A stretch of DNA of 64,000 nucleotides from Chryseosolibacter histidinae (GTDB lineage Bacteria > Bacteroidota > Bacteroidia > Cytophagales > Cyclobacteriaceae), in the NCBI RefSeq assembly GCF_018598225.1, contig NZ_JAHESF010000011.1, positions 62,001 to 126,000 of the forward strand. The letters are read 5' to 3'. Positions 19,684 through 28,779 of the stretch are shown piece after piece. Every line of letters starts with the position of its first letter. The stretch's first letter is position 1. A program made the translations under genes and the position numbers. The notes beneath the pieces were generated by a model. The model was not told where the DNA came from and did no database searches. It saw only the letters and a program-made list of their open reading frames with translations.

Positions 19684-21078
19684 CTACTTCCCTTCTCCGT
19701 TCTTCTTTTCTTCCTTTTTCTCGGCCATGCGGATCTTTTCCCCGTCTTTCAATCGTTTGGAGACCACCAGGAAAGGTCCGGTCACCACTTCCGTACTGTC
19801 GCTGATGCCCGAAAGGATCTCGATATTGTCGTAATCGCTGATACCGGTTTTCACTTCGACCATCTTCGCTGTACCCTTCTCATTGATGAATATTACGATC
19901 TTGTCGTCAGCTTTTTTAGCCGGTTTCTGGGCTGTATTCTGGTTATTGTTGTTGTTCCCGTTCTGCGGTCCTCCCTTGTTCTCTTCTTTCGAACCATCCT
20001 TGTCATCGGGGTTACGCGTGGTCACGGCTGCCAGCGGTACTGACAACACATTCTCTTTGCGGGTGGTGATGATGTCAACACTGGCGGTCATGCCGGGTCT
20101 GAAGGGAAACTTGTTGCCCTCCTTCACCAGGTCCTGGTATGAAGAAGCAAGGATGAGGATCCGCACTTCAAACTCAGTGATGGCATCGGCCGACGTTTTG
20201 TCTTTTGCCGTATTGGCGATCAGGGTAACAATACCTTTGAACTCTTTGTTGATGTTGGAGTAAGAGTCCACGTCGATAATCGCGGTATCGCCTACAGAAA
20301 CCCGTACGATGTCATTCTCATTCACGTTGACACGAACTTCCATCTTGTTGAGGTCTGCGATCCTCAGCATTTCGGTACCGGCCATGGTAGCCGTTCCTAC
20401 AACGCGCTCGCCGTTTCTTACAATAAGTTTGGACACCACACCGTGCATGGGCGCATCTACCGAGGTCTTGCGGAAATTCTCACGTGCTTCGCGCAACGAT
20501 GCTTCCGTGCTGCGGATCACGAACTTGGCTGCTTCCACAGCCTGTTCTGCCGAGGTAACATCGCTCTGGGCTACGGCGAAGTTTTGTTTGGCCAGCTGCC
20601 AGTCTGCTTCTGAAATTACTTTTTCGTTCCAGAGCTTCTCCTGGCGTTTGTATTCCTGTTCGGCCCTGATAAAGGTGGCTTTTGCGCGTTGCAGGTTGGC
20701 TTCAGACTGCTCGAGGTTGGCGTGCTGCTGGCTGAGGCCGGCTTGCGCGCGTTCGAGCTGACTTTGCCAGGTATCGGGGCGGATCCTTACCAGGGGCTGA
20801 CCTTTTCTCACGGAATCGCCTTCTTCGATAAGCAGGCCGATGATCTCACCAGAAACTTCCGGGGCGATCTTAACCTCTGTAACGGGCTGCACCGTTCCTG
20901 AAGCACTTACTTTTTCGATGATGGTAGCGCGTTTGGCTTTCGCCAGCTCAACTTCCATCTCCTTGGGCTTTCCTATCCAGCCGGCGGACTTTCCTACCAC
21001 GATAAAAATTAAAAGAACTGCTACAGCTCCGATGAGCCAGTAAATAAGCTTGTTGTCTTTGCGTTTTTGCTTTGCCAT
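19684..21078 (-). CDS. HlyD/RND-type efflux periplasmic adaptor
   Basis: A 464-residue membrane-fusion protein with one N-terminal transmembrane helix (LIYWLIGAVAVLLIFIVVG). A lipoyl-like half follows (EVSGEIIGLLIEEGDSVRKGQPLVRI), then a long coiled coil (about residues 95-200), the second lipoyl half (SVDAPMHGVVSKLIVRNGERVV) and beta-barrel domains. A Gly/Asn/Lys-rich low-complexity insert (DKDGSKEENKGGPQNGNNNNNQ) precedes the last domain. It belongs to the MacA-type adaptors that pair with TolC and usually an ABC permease. No ABC gene follows here, so the pump is elsewhere. I start at 21078; an upstream in-frame ATG at 21162 overlaps tolC. Confidence 0.92.
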   Translation of the reverse strand: MAKQKRKDNKLIYWLIGAVAVLLIFIVVGKSAGWIGKPKEMEVELAKAKRATIIEKVSASGTVQPVTEVKIAPEVSGEIIGLLIEEGDSVRKGQPLVRIRPDTWQSQLERAQAGLSQQHANLEQSEANLQRAKATFIRAEQEYKRQEKLWNEKVISEADWQLAKQNFAVAQSDVTSAEQAVEAAKFVIRSTEASLREARENFRKTSVDAPMHGVVSKLIVRNGERVVGTATMAGTEMLRIADLNKMEVRVNVNENDIVRVSVGDTAIIDVDSYSNINKEFKGIVTLIANTAKDKTSADAITEFEVRILILASSYQDLVKEGNKFPFRPGMTASVDIITTRKENVLSVPLAAVTTRNPDDKDGSKEENKGGPQNGNNNNNQNTAQKPAKKADDKIVIFINEKGTAKMVEVKTGISDYDNIEILSGISDSTEVVTGPFLVVSKRLKDGEKIRMAEKKEEKKNGEGK

Positions 21079-21091
21079 TGGGGTACGTGTA

Positions 21092-22552
21092 TTAAAATCC
21101 GAGAGGTTTGCCTTGATAAAAATCCAAAAGTTTTTTCCTGAAAATAAAGTTGTATTTGGCACGCGCGAGGTCGCTCCTTCCCTGGAAAAGATCGTTCTCC
21201 GCTACCCTGTACTCTACATAATTAGCTGCGCCGATATCGAACCGTTGTTTGGTGATGCGATAAGCCTCTTCCCTTGCCTGCACCTGCCGCAGTGACGAAT
21301 TGTAGCTCTTGGAAGCCGCCACAGCATCGGTAAAGGCCGTCTCTACGTTCTGACGCAAAGTTTGATGCACTTGTTTGGCCGATATCTCAGCAACACGTTC
21401 GGCGATCACAGCGCGCCTGACACCAGCCCTGGCCTGCAGGCCATTGAAGATCGGAATGGTCAAAGTCAGGCCCACAGACCTGAAGATGTTATCCGAAAGC
21501 TGGTCGCGATATCCATAGCCATCGCTCATGCTCCCCGTCGGTATCACATTATTCCTGTACACGGGCATGGGGGTACCGTTAGAATCCCAGTATCCGATCT
21601 GAACAACCTGAATCTCGCTGCCACCATCAGGAATGAGGCGTGCAATATCGTTGGCGCTGGAGTAGTTACTGTTGATGGAACCGCTGAGGCTCAATCGTGG
21701 ATACAGGTTACCCCTGGCCGCTTTTGCGGCGTAATATGAGCTGCGCACTTTCAACTCAGCACTTCTGATCTCGGGCATTGTTTGCTTCGCGATCTCGAAG
21801 ATCTGCTGGCTGGACTGATCTATCACCAGGTCTTCTACACTTACGTCGGGTACTTCAACATCCATAGCGGTAGATGCCGGAAGTTGCAATGCCTGCTTCA
21901 GCCGCAGCAGCGAAAAGTTCAGGGAGTTTTCGTTGTTGATCACGTTCAGCTCGTTGGTGGCTACCTGGGCATCGAGGTTCAGCTCGTTTGATAAAGGTAA
22001 TGCGCCGGCGGCCACCTGTTTTTTAGTACGCTCAAGCTGTTCCTGGCTCGAGCTCAGCTGTGACTTGGCGTTCTCCAGTAGCTCCTTGTTGAAGATCACG
22101 TTGATGTACAGGTTGATCACGTTCAGGGCTACATCGTTTTTTGTTTTGAGCAGGTCCTGTTCCGAAGCCTCGTGGTCGCGGGCATTTTGCCTGATGGTAT
22201 TCTGGATCCGAAGCCCGTTAAAGAGAGTAACGGAGCTGTTGGCATTGGGGCTCAGCGATCTGATCTCCTGGGTGGTAAATTCGTTGGTTACAGGGTTGAT
22301 GGAACGACCCCAGTTGTAGCCCGTTGAAATGGAACCGTTCAGGCTGGGGAACATGGCCATCTTGGATTGGAGATGGTTGATCTCGGCGCTTTCCACGTTA
22401 TACTGGCTCCGCTGCACATCCAGGTTGTTGGCCAGCGCATAATCCACACATTCCTTCAGGGTCCAGACCTTCACGGCCGTTCCTTCACTGGTCTGCGCAA
22501 AAGCGTTGGTTGCCAGAAAACACACAAGAAAAAAGAGTAAAACTTTGTTCAT
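21092..22552 (-). CDS. TolC-family outer membrane efflux protein
   Basis: A 486-residue outer membrane factor with a signal peptide (VLLFFLVCFLATNAFAQ). Two repeats of the OEP fold are seen: the first begins with LKECVDYALANNLDVQRSQYNVESAEI, the second with IFEIAKQTMPEIRSAELKVRSSYYAAKAARGN. The second halves have the classic alanine- and glutamine-rich helices. It forms the outer membrane channel for the adjacent HlyD adaptor, whose start is 13 bp downstream, and its own start is 6 bp after the sdaAB stop. The pump's substrate is unknown. Confidence 0.93.
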   Translation of the reverse strand: MNKVLLFFLVCFLATNAFAQTSEGTAVKVWTLKECVDYALANNLDVQRSQYNVESAEINHLQSKMAMFPSLNGSISTGYNWGRSINPVTNEFTTQEIRSLSPNANSSVTLFNGLRIQNTIRQNARDHEASEQDLLKTKNDVALNVINLYINVIFNKELLENAKSQLSSSQEQLERTKKQVAAGALPLSNELNLDAQVATNELNVINNENSLNFSLLRLKQALQLPASTAMDVEVPDVSVEDLVIDQSSQQIFEIAKQTMPEIRSAELKVRSSYYAAKAARGNLYPRLSLSGSINSNYSSANDIARLIPDGGSEIQVVQIGYWDSNGTPMPVYRNNVIPTGSMSDGYGYRDQLSDNIFRSVGLTLTIPIFNGLQARAGVRRAVIAERVAEISAKQVHQTLRQNVETAFTDAVAASKSYNSSLRQVQAREEAYRITKQRFDIGAANYVEYRVAENDLFQGRSDLARAKYNFIFRKKLLDFYQGKPLGF

Positions 22553-22558
22553 AACACT

Positions 22559-23236
22559 TTATCGGTCAATATCAGGTATATAAATGATCTCTTTTACCCA
22601 GCTAAGACTCCTCAGGTACTCTAATGTTACAGTCTTGATGCCGGAATCCATCTCAATAACAAGGCAGGCCACATCATTTTTTCCTTTCCGGGATACAGAC
22701 ATGGTGGCAATGTTACAATCGTCATGGGCCAGCACGTCGGCGATGAAGGCGATGCTGCCCTTTACATCCCCTGCCGTGATGATCAGCGTATGGAGGTTTG
22801 CCGTGAAGTCGGCCTTAAAACCGTTCACCTCCGCGATGTTGATCACTCCTCCCCCTTTGCTTTCGCCCAGCACCTCGATCTCCTTATTCCCTTTCTTCAG
22901 GGTAAGGCGGATGGTGTTGGGATGGAGTGCAGAAGCGTTGCCGATGGATTTAAACTTGTAGACCAGGTTTTCCCGGGCGGCAATGTCTAACGCATCTTTG
23001 ATACGTTTGTCGTCTGTTTTAAAGTCGAGAAGCCCGGCGATGATCGCCCGGTCGCTGCCATGCCCTTCATAGGTACGGGCAAAGGAATTGTAGAACACGA
23101 TCTCGGCCTCATCGGGCCGGTCTCCCAGCAATTTCAGCGCAGTGCGGGCTATACGCACAACGCCAGCCGTGTGAGAACTGGAAGGTCCTATCATTATAGG
23201 CCCTATCATGTCAAAAACACTGCTTTTTTCTGCCAT
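22559..23236 (-). CDS. sdaAB: L-serine dehydratase, iron-sulfur dependent, beta subunit
   Basis: Deaminates L-serine to pyruvate together with the alpha subunit, which is not in this window. 225 residues. The N-terminal beta domain carries SVFDMIGPIMIGPSSSHTAG, the subfamily signature, and ARTYEGHGSDRAIIAGL. The C-terminal ~75 residues (LHTLIITAGDVKGSIAFIADVLA ...) are an ACT domain, normally involved in serine regulation or dimer contacts. I start at the ATG at 23236, which gives the standard N-terminus. The tight 6-bp spacing to tolC looks operonic, though the functional link is unclear. Confidence 0.9.
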   Translation of the reverse strand: MAEKSSVFDMIGPIMIGPSSSHTAGVVRIARTALKLLGDRPDEAEIVFYNSFARTYEGHGSDRAIIAGLLDFKTDDKRIKDALDIAARENLVYKFKSIGNASALHPNTIRLTLKKGNKEIEVLGESKGGGVINIAEVNGFKADFTANLHTLIITAGDVKGSIAFIADVLAHDDCNIATMSVSRKGKNDVACLVIEMDSGIKTVTLEYLRSLSWVKEIIYIPDIDR

Positions 23237-23458
23237 TTGGTTTTCAATACGCAATCTGTCGGTAAAAAGATGTAATAGTTACAGAAATTACAACAGTCTG
23301 TCAAAAATAGGTTGCATCCGTTCATCGGCATTTTACATCCGCCAGGCAACGCACGCGGCGCCGGCCAAAGAATCCGTTAATATTTTGAAAACCAAACGTT
23401 TAATAAGCGTTTAACCACGCAACCCCACAACGTATCCAATAAATAGAGGCAAAACGAT

Positions 23459-23466
23459 TAGCTTTG
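23459..23466 (+). promoter_or_regulatory. predicted -7 element
   Basis: TAGCTTTG at 23459-23466 matches the Bacteroidota -7 consensus TAnnTTTG exactly, 26 bases before the ATG at 23493. No clear TTTG -33 box is found at the expected distance, so the promoter is only partly supported. Confidence 0.4.
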
Positions 23467-23492
23467 TATCCTGGCCCTATCTACTGCATTGT

Positions 23493-25043
23493 ATGAGAAT
23501 CGTTATGCTCCTGCTCACCGGTCTGTGGCTTGCCCTGGCCGCCAGCGCACAGGAAAATCCCGTCACTTATTCAGACATCAGCCACTCCTCAGCCTTTGAG
23601 AAAAAGGTGCTCGACGATCATTTCCTCCACCAGAAATCGGATCTGTTCCTGCTCTTCATGGCCAACGGAAACCTGCTGAAGGACACCGATATCGACGGCG
23701 CCCGTGCCCGGTTCTATACGCACCTCGACAAGATCGGCACGGAAAAAGCCAAAAAGAACGACAAGAAGATCAAGCTCATCTATGACGACGTTCACAAGGC
23801 GTTTCTCAATAAGTATGAGATGAAAAACCATTTTGAGGATATCTTTTACAATGGCTACTACAATTGCGTCTCAGCTTCCGCGCTTTACGGACTGGCATTC
23901 CAGCATTTCAATATTCCGTTCACCATCAAGGAAGAGCCAACCCACGTTTACCTGATCGCCTTTCCGGATGCCGAACGCATCATGGTTGAGACCACTACCC
24001 CGGTCAATGCTTTCAGGACCATCGATCCGCAATTCAAGCAGAATTATGTAAAGGTGCTCAGGGAGCAGAAGGTGATCAGCGCTCAGGAGTTTGCCGGCGC
24101 CAGCACCGATATGCTGTTCGACAAATTCTACTTCGGCGAACAGGAGAACATCACGCTCTCACAGCTCGTTGGCCTGCAGTATTTCAACGATGCACTGTAC
24201 CATGCCGAACAAGAGAAATTCCAGGAGGCTGCCAGTCAGGTAGAAAAAGCATACCTCTTTTACCCTTCAAAGCGCATGGCCTACACGCTGATGAGCCTGA
24301 TGCACCAGGCCTTCAAGAACAGGGCTGACAAAGATTCTGTGCATGCCTCATACCTGGCCAAGCTTTCGCGTTTTAAAAAATATGGTATCACACCTGAAAT
24401 GATCCAGGGTGAGTTCATCCGTGTGGTCGATGAGCTACTGCTCAACAAGGGCGAGACCGAAAAGATGAAGGCCTACTACACGCAGCTGCATAAGAACCTG
24501 CAGGACGAAACACTGCGCGATGAGATCAGCTTCATCTATCACTATGAGAATGGACGTGTGCTGTATAACCAGGCACGATTCAGGGAAAGTATCCCGTTCA
24601 TTCAACAGTGCCTCACCATCAAACCCAAACACCAGGAAACCAACGGCATATTCATCAGCGCCATTACACAATCGCTCAGGAACCTGTCAAACTCCGAAGT
24701 GCTGAAGACCCTGGAACAATATACCGTGCAACATCCTCCGCTGCTGCAAAACAATATCTTCAACGAGATGCTGGGCAACGTATACGTGAGAGAGATGCAG
24801 ATCTTGTTTGAATCGGGCAAGCCTGCGGAGGGTGAAAAGTATAGAAATGTATTCGAAGAATTTTTCAAGGCGCACAATGAGGCCCGCTACGACGTTTACC
24901 TGATAGGCCGCGCTTACTCTGCCGCCGCAGTATACTACTTCAAGAAAGGGCAATCTTCCAAGGCAAAGGTCATTATCAACAAAGGCCTGGAGCTTTCGCC
25001 CGACAACTATGAGCTGGAAAGCCGCAAAAGGATGATCAATTAA
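23493..25043 (+). CDS. secreted transglutaminase-like/TPR protein
   Basis: 516 residues with a signal peptide (MLLLTGLWLALAASAQ). The N-terminal ~200 residues contain a Cys/His/acid pattern like the transglutaminase-like superfamily: FYNGYYNCVSASALYGLAF (Cys about 129), then EPTHVYLIAF (His) and IMVETTTPVNAF (Glu as the acid). The rest is helical, with TPR-like segments: QYFNDALYHAEQEKFQEAASQVEKAYLF, YENGRVLYNQARFRESIPFIQQCL and KKGQSSKAKVIINKGLELSPDN. The protease- or ligase-like reading is an inference from the Cys-His-Glu layout. I cannot name a known family. It is flanked by a convergent YwqK-like gene immediately downstream. Confidence 0.75.
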   Translation: MRIVMLLLTGLWLALAASAQENPVTYSDISHSSAFEKKVLDDHFLHQKSDLFLLFMANGNLLKDTDIDGARARFYTHLDKIGTEKAKKNDKKIKLIYDDVHKAFLNKYEMKNHFEDIFYNGYYNCVSASALYGLAFQHFNIPFTIKEEPTHVYLIAFPDAERIMVETTTPVNAFRTIDPQFKQNYVKVLREQKVISAQEFAGASTDMLFDKFYFGEQENITLSQLVGLQYFNDALYHAEQEKFQEAASQVEKAYLFYPSKRMAYTLMSLMHQAFKNRADKDSVHASYLAKLSRFKKYGITPEMIQGEFIRVVDELLLNKGETEKMKAYYTQLHKNLQDETLRDEISFIYHYENGRVLYNQARFRESIPFIQQCLTIKPKHQETNGIFISAITQSLRNLSNSEVLKTLEQYTVQHPPLLQNNIFNEMLGNVYVREMQILFESGKPAEGEKYRNVFEEFFKAHNEARYDVYLIGRAYSAAAVYYFKKGQSSKAKVIINKGLELSPDNYELESRKRMIN

Positions 25044-25778
25044 CTATCGGTTCTCGATCGCGAGGTTGTAGGTCAGCTGTGTGATGTAATAATTGCTGAG
25101 ATCGGTCTTGATCTTGGCGATGATGTTGATCTTTTCCATCGCAAAACCACCCCGTGGAAGCGTGTAGTAAATATACCCGGTCCCCTCTTTGGTATGGATC
25201 GGCTGACACTCTTTTCCAACATATTTGCCATTGGTAAGCCTTCCCCTGAAGAATTCTACGACCTTGCTCCCATCAGACAAAGAAATTTTTAAGGTGTACA
25301 GATCTTCTTCGAAAAGTTTATCGTCGGCCCGTACCACAATGTTCGGATAATTATTGACAGGATTGCCACTCAGGTAATACTCCTTCAATCCCACACAGGG
25401 ATGATCATAGTGGTAAGGTGCTTCATAGGCAGGTGTTCCGTCCTTTCTGTATTTTTTTACAATGCCGTGAACCCGGCCACTGTCATAAGAGGTCTCCGTG
25501 GAGAGCTGGCCGTTCTCATGATATTTCTTAGACGGCCCGTGCAGCACACCTTTCACGTATTCCGACTGCTCCAGCAGTTTACCGTTCTTGAAATATCTTT
25601 TGAAAGTACCATGGGGAATGCTGTCTTTGTAATTCACCTCAAGGTAGAGGCTGCCGTCAGGAAAGTAATACTTGTGCAGGCCATTCAGTTTACCCGTAGG
25701 CTTTTCATCAGCCTTTTTTGGCATACACGAAACAATCAGCACGATACCAACGATGAACAGTGGCAGGGTCTTTCTCAT
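25044..25778 (-). CDS. YwqK/MORN-repeat lipoprotein
   Basis: A 244-residue lipoprotein. The signal peptide and lipobox FIVGIVLIVSC are in place, with Cys at about residue 18. Downstream are five consecutive ~23-residue MORN-like units: LNGLHKYYFPDGSLYLEVNY, IPHGTFKRYFKNGKLLEQS and VLHGPSKKYHENGQLSTETS among them. These match the YwqK family, often annotated as antitoxin after B. subtilis YwqK, but in Bacteroidota they are envelope proteins of unknown role. The last ~100 residues form a separate beta-rich domain. Its start lies 7 bp after the thyA stop, so the two are likely one transcript. Confidence 0.85.
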   Translation of the reverse strand: MRKTLPLFIVGIVLIVSCMPKKADEKPTGKLNGLHKYYFPDGSLYLEVNYKDSIPHGTFKRYFKNGKLLEQSEYVKGVLHGPSKKYHENGQLSTETSYDSGRVHGIVKKYRKDGTPAYEAPYHYDHPCVGLKEYYLSGNPVNNYPNIVVRADDKLFEEDLYTLKISLSDGSKVVEFFRGRLTNGKYVGKECQPIHTKEGTGYIYYTLPRGGFAMEKINIIAKIKTDLSNYYITQLTYNLAIENR

Positions 25779-25785
25779 GACAATC

Positions 25786-26580
25786 TCAAACGGCTATCGG
25801 TGCTTTGATAGAAGGATGCGCCTGGTAATTACGGATCTCAAAATCTTCGAACTGGTAATCAAAAATAGAAGCAGGTTTTCTTCTTAGGTGCAGCGCAGGC
25901 AGCGGATAAGGCTCGCGCGTAAGCTGGAGGTTGACCTGTTCGATGTGGTTGCTGTAAATATGGACATCGCCACCGGTCCATACAAAATCACCAACCCCGA
26001 GGTTGCATTGCTGGGCGATCATGTGGACCAATAGCGCATACGAGGCAATGTTGAAAGGCAGCCCCAGGAATGTATCGCATGAGCGCTGATAGAGCTGACA
26101 TGAAAGTTTACCATCGGCCACATAGAACTGGAATAGCGCATGGCACGGAGGCAGCGCCATCTGATCTACGTCCGCGGGATTCCATGCCGTGACGATATGG
26201 CGACGGGAGTCAGGTTTAGATCTGAGCTGATCCATCAACTTGGTGATCTGGTCTATCTTCGCACCATTGCGCCCTGGCCAGCTTCGCCACTGGTATCCAT
26301 ATACAGGACCGAGGTCACCGTTCTCATCCGCCCACTCATCCCAGATAGAAACCCCGTGATCTTTCAGGTATTTGATATTGGTATCGCCGTTGAGGAACCA
26401 CAACAGTTCATAGATGATGGATTTCAGGTGAAGCTTTTTGGTTGTCACCAGCGGAAATCCCTGGGCAAGATCGAACCTCATCTGGTACCCGAAAACGGAA
26501 AGTGTACCCACACCCGTGCGGTCTTCTTTCCGGTGGCCGTTTGCCAGGATGTGTTTCAGGAGCTGATGGTACTGTTCCAT
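25786..26580 (-). CDS. thyA: thymidylate synthase
   Basis: Methylates dUMP to dTMP with methylenetetrahydrofolate. 264 residues, the same length as E. coli ThyA. The catalytic Cys146 sits in [47 protein letters not shown] and [11 protein letters not shown] are all conserved, as is the C-terminal IKAPIAV tail. No dihydrofolate reductase gene is adjacent, although Bacteroidota often pair them. A dCMP deaminase gene is in the window at 56807, so dUMP can be fed through the deaminase route. Confidence 0.97.
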   Translation of the reverse strand: MEQYHQLLKHILANGHRKEDRTGVGTLSVFGYQMRFDLAQGFPLVTTKKLHLKSIIYELLWFLNGDTNIKYLKDHGVSIWDEWADENGDLGPVYGYQWRSWPGRNGAKIDQITKLMDQLRSKPDSRRHIVTAWNPADVDQMALPPCHALFQFYVADGKLSCQLYQRSCDTFLGLPFNIASYALLVHMIAQQCNLGVGDFVWTGGDVHIYSNHIEQVNLQLTREPYPLPALHLRRKPASIFDYQFEDFEIRNYQAHPSIKAPIAV

Positions 26581-26707
26581 TATTTCTAAGATATGCGACC
26601 GCTAAAGTAATTAAATGTAATAACACAAAACCGGGTCGTTCTGTTTATTTTAAAACCGGATTTCCACGCTTCTTACAATAAGTTTTTGATCCTGAGCACG
26701 AAGCCAC

Positions 26708-27523
26708 TCACAACCGAAGGTGATAATTAAAATAGGAAAGTATATCTTCGTTTTGCCTGAAAACCCTGTTGAGCTCCGCTACCTGCGTTTTGTCCAGGTT
26801 GGCCACCTTCTCACTGTTCATGTTCCCGATAGGCATCGGTGCGTTTTTAAAGTTGTGGGCTTTGAAGATGCGGTGTATATCAAGGTCTTGCAGCGCTGGC
26901 ATGAAGGCAATTAATTTTTCCCGGATGGTCTCAGGGGCATCGGTCAGCGCTTCGTAGCTGAAAAAGATAAAGCGCTGAAGCTTTTCAATATTCTGCTTCT
27001 GAAACCGTAAGCAGCGAACGGTAAATGCGGCCGCTTCCGCTGCATTCTGTCCGCGTCGGATCATGCTTTCGCATACGGCATACGGATCTCGTACCATGAT
27101 GATAAAGCTTGCGGGCACGAAGTGATGCGTGAGCTCCGTGGCCCTGACGATGTTCGGCGGACTTTTTTCCAGCAGCACGGGTTTGGTAACATCCCAGTAC
27201 TTCAGCCATTGCCGGCGGATAAAGGGCCAGTCGTACGGTGTTTCAGGATCGTATTTATTTTTCGATTCCCACAGAAGCTTCCGCACACCCGGCAATTGTT
27301 GTCCTTCACGGGTACCCAGGGCGTTGTTGGTGCTGACATGGGAAGATGTAGACAGAAGCTCGTTCAACAGCGTCGAGCCTGAGAACGGAGGAGCCAGAAT
27401 GAACAGGTAGTGATTGTCGGCTTTTTTTTGAAAGATCTTTTTTAACCTGTTGCCAAAAATTACCTGCTGATAATACAAGAATTCGTAACACCGATAAAGC
27501 TTTTGCCTGAGATCGAAGGTCAT
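26708..27523 (-). CDS. sulfotransferase family protein
   Basis: 271 residues of the PAPS-dependent sulfotransferase superfamily. The 5'-phosphosulfate loop is LFILAPPFSGSTLLNELL near the N-terminus. The 3'-phosphate motif is FIIMVRDPYAVCESMIRRG at about residues 150-168. SPPNIVRATELTHHF and FSYEALTDAPETIREKL are typical of bacterial sulfotransferases. I start at 27523. A longer reading from 27619 would translate the composite repeat (NWQPVTGNWQPV), which is not credible protein. The acceptor may be a glycan or lipid. Confidence 0.85.
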   Translation of the reverse strand: MTFDLRQKLYRCYEFLYYQQVIFGNRLKKIFQKKADNHYLFILAPPFSGSTLLNELLSTSSHVSTNNALGTREGQQLPGVRKLLWESKNKYDPETPYDWPFIRRQWLKYWDVTKPVLLEKSPPNIVRATELTHHFVPASFIIMVRDPYAVCESMIRRGQNAAEAAAFTVRCLRFQKQNIEKLQRFIFFSYEALTDAPETIREKLIAFMPALQDLDIHRIFKAHNFKNAPMPIGNMNSEKVANLDKTQVAELNRVFRQNEDILSYFNYHLRL

Positions 27524-27563
27524 AGCCGCGTTAAGATCGGGTTTTACTTTCTTAAAAACCAGA

Positions 27564-27732
27564 ACTGGTTGCCAGTTGCCGGTTACCGGTTGCCAGTTGG
27601 GAGCCATGTTAATGTTCACCGTTGTGCTTCAATTCCAGAGAGAAAAAAAACTTTACGAATTCCATCCCCCTCTATCGGAGCACGAACTTGAAGGTGTACA
27701 CCTCACGAAACCGGCAACTGGCAACTGGCAAC
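27564..27732. repeat. composite inverted repeat (AACTGGCAACCGG words)
   Basis: The left arm, 27564-27600, is word repeats of GGTTGCCAGTTGCCGGTTACC. The right arm, 27708-27732, is AACCGGCAACTGGCAACTGGCAAC. The ~107-base loop shows no gene. Same vocabulary as 1581-1779 and 9234-9411. It sits at the 5' side of the sulfotransferase gene, so it is not always at gene ends. Confidence 0.75.
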
Positions 27733-27760
27733 AAAAAAGGTCCGCATTAACGGACCTCTT
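27733..27760 (-). terminator. terminator of the 27797-28675 lipoprotein gene
   Basis: On the minus strand, AGGTCCG pairs with CGGACCT around a six-base loop, and TTTTTT follows. It is 37 bp after the lipoprotein stop. Confidence 0.8.
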
Positions 27761-27777
27761 TGAATCGGGATAAGTCT

Positions 27778-27811
27778 ATTTAGTTTACCTGCAGATTTAG
27801 TTTACCTGCAG
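27778..27811. repeat. 17-bp tandem duplication across a stop codon
   Basis: ATTTAGTTTACCTGCAG occurs at 27778-27794 and again, base for base, at 27795-27811. The copies lie at the lipoprotein's 3' end, so the codons for the last residues (LQVN and stop) are present twice; translation ends at the first stop met (27797-27799). Confidence 0.85.
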
Positions 27812-28675
27812 ATTTCTGGTAACGCCGTTAACCGTGATGGTAACAGATTTATCGCAGGTTCCGTCGCCGTAGTTGATCGTGATCTCTTTGTCGCCGTCGA
27901 TCACATATTTCTTGATGCCGGTCACGGCCATGCCACAGGCGCGTTTGAACTCAAGGGCAGCGAGCAGTGACACAGCATAAGTTCTTCCGCCTCTTGTAGT
28001 TCCGCTTGCTGTGCTGCTTTGCTCGATCAACAGCTTATCATTGACAGGACTTGTGGCCCTCACCCACTGTGTGGTGATGTCTGACGTACGGGTGGCTGTG
28101 GTTCCATCCACGAAAGTAGCCTTGCCGTTCTGCAGCTTGATGTTGAACCTTGGGGCATCGGCAGTGCTGCCTGAAACGTTGGTTAGCGTACGGGTTCCTT
28201 CAAGCTTCACGCTGTTGATGGTGTAGTTCTCGGAGGTTGTTACCACGGTTGAGCCAGGAATGAATCTCCTGCCGTTGTAGGTGAAGATCAGCTTGCCGGT
28301 TCTCACATTGCCACGAACATCTGTACATCCTGTGGTACCGAAATCCACGGTGATCTTTCCTTTGGGCACTTCCTGCGTGGATGCCGCATCGGGCTCGATG
28401 GAGATCACGATGCCGCTGCAGTTGAACCGGTCGTCCTGAACAGTGATGGAACGTGCGCCGCTGGCCACCCTTCCGCCCGCTGTTGCCGCGTCTGCCTGAA
28501 CCGCTACACCGGCCATATCATCCATATCCTGGAAGTATGAGTCCGTGAGCGCTTCTTCGGTAATATCCTGTGTATCCTTGAGGGTTATTCTCTCCTCATC
28601 GTTACACGAAGACACCACCGCAATGGCCGCGATCATGAGAATCGTTGTGCTTTTCAGAAACCTGTTAGTTTTCAT
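27797..28675 (-). CDS. hypothetical lipoprotein
   Basis: 292 residues. A signal peptide with lipobox AAIAVVSSC gives a lipidated Cys at about residue 24. An acidic linker (DEERITLKDTQDITEEALTD) follows and then mostly beta strands with Thr/Gly-rich turns (KGKITVDFGTTGCTDVRGNVR and GKLIFTYNGRRFIPG). I do not recognise a named family; the style is that of Bacteroidota surface or periplasmic lipoproteins, and three further Cys may form disulfides. The gene stands alone with its own terminator. A 17-bp tandem duplication covers its stop codon. Confidence 0.75.
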   Translation of the reverse strand: MKTNRFLKSTTILMIAAIAVVSSCNDEERITLKDTQDITEEALTDSYFQDMDDMAGVAVQADAATAGGRVASGARSITVQDDRFNCSGIVISIEPDAASTQEVPKGKITVDFGTTGCTDVRGNVRTGKLIFTYNGRRFIPGSTVVTTSENYTINSVKLEGTRTLTNVSGSTADAPRFNIKLQNGKATFVDGTTATRTSDITTQWVRATSPVNDKLLIEQSSTASGTTRGGRTYAVSLLAALEFKRACGMAVTGIKKYVIDGDKEITINYGDGTCDKSVTITVNGVTRNLQVN

Positions 28676-28779
28676 AGTTAGTTTTGTTTCTTTTAATGCT
28701 GCTTAGATGGACCTTTATTGGCAAGGTTTAAGCCATAAAAGCAAAAAATTTTACATTTTTAAGTCTTGAAAACTGAGTT

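Noticed and set aside
25044-25778. Antitoxin of a toxin-antitoxin system
   Set aside because: YwqK homologs carry that label, but this one is a lipoprotein with MORN-like repeats and no toxin gene is adjacent.
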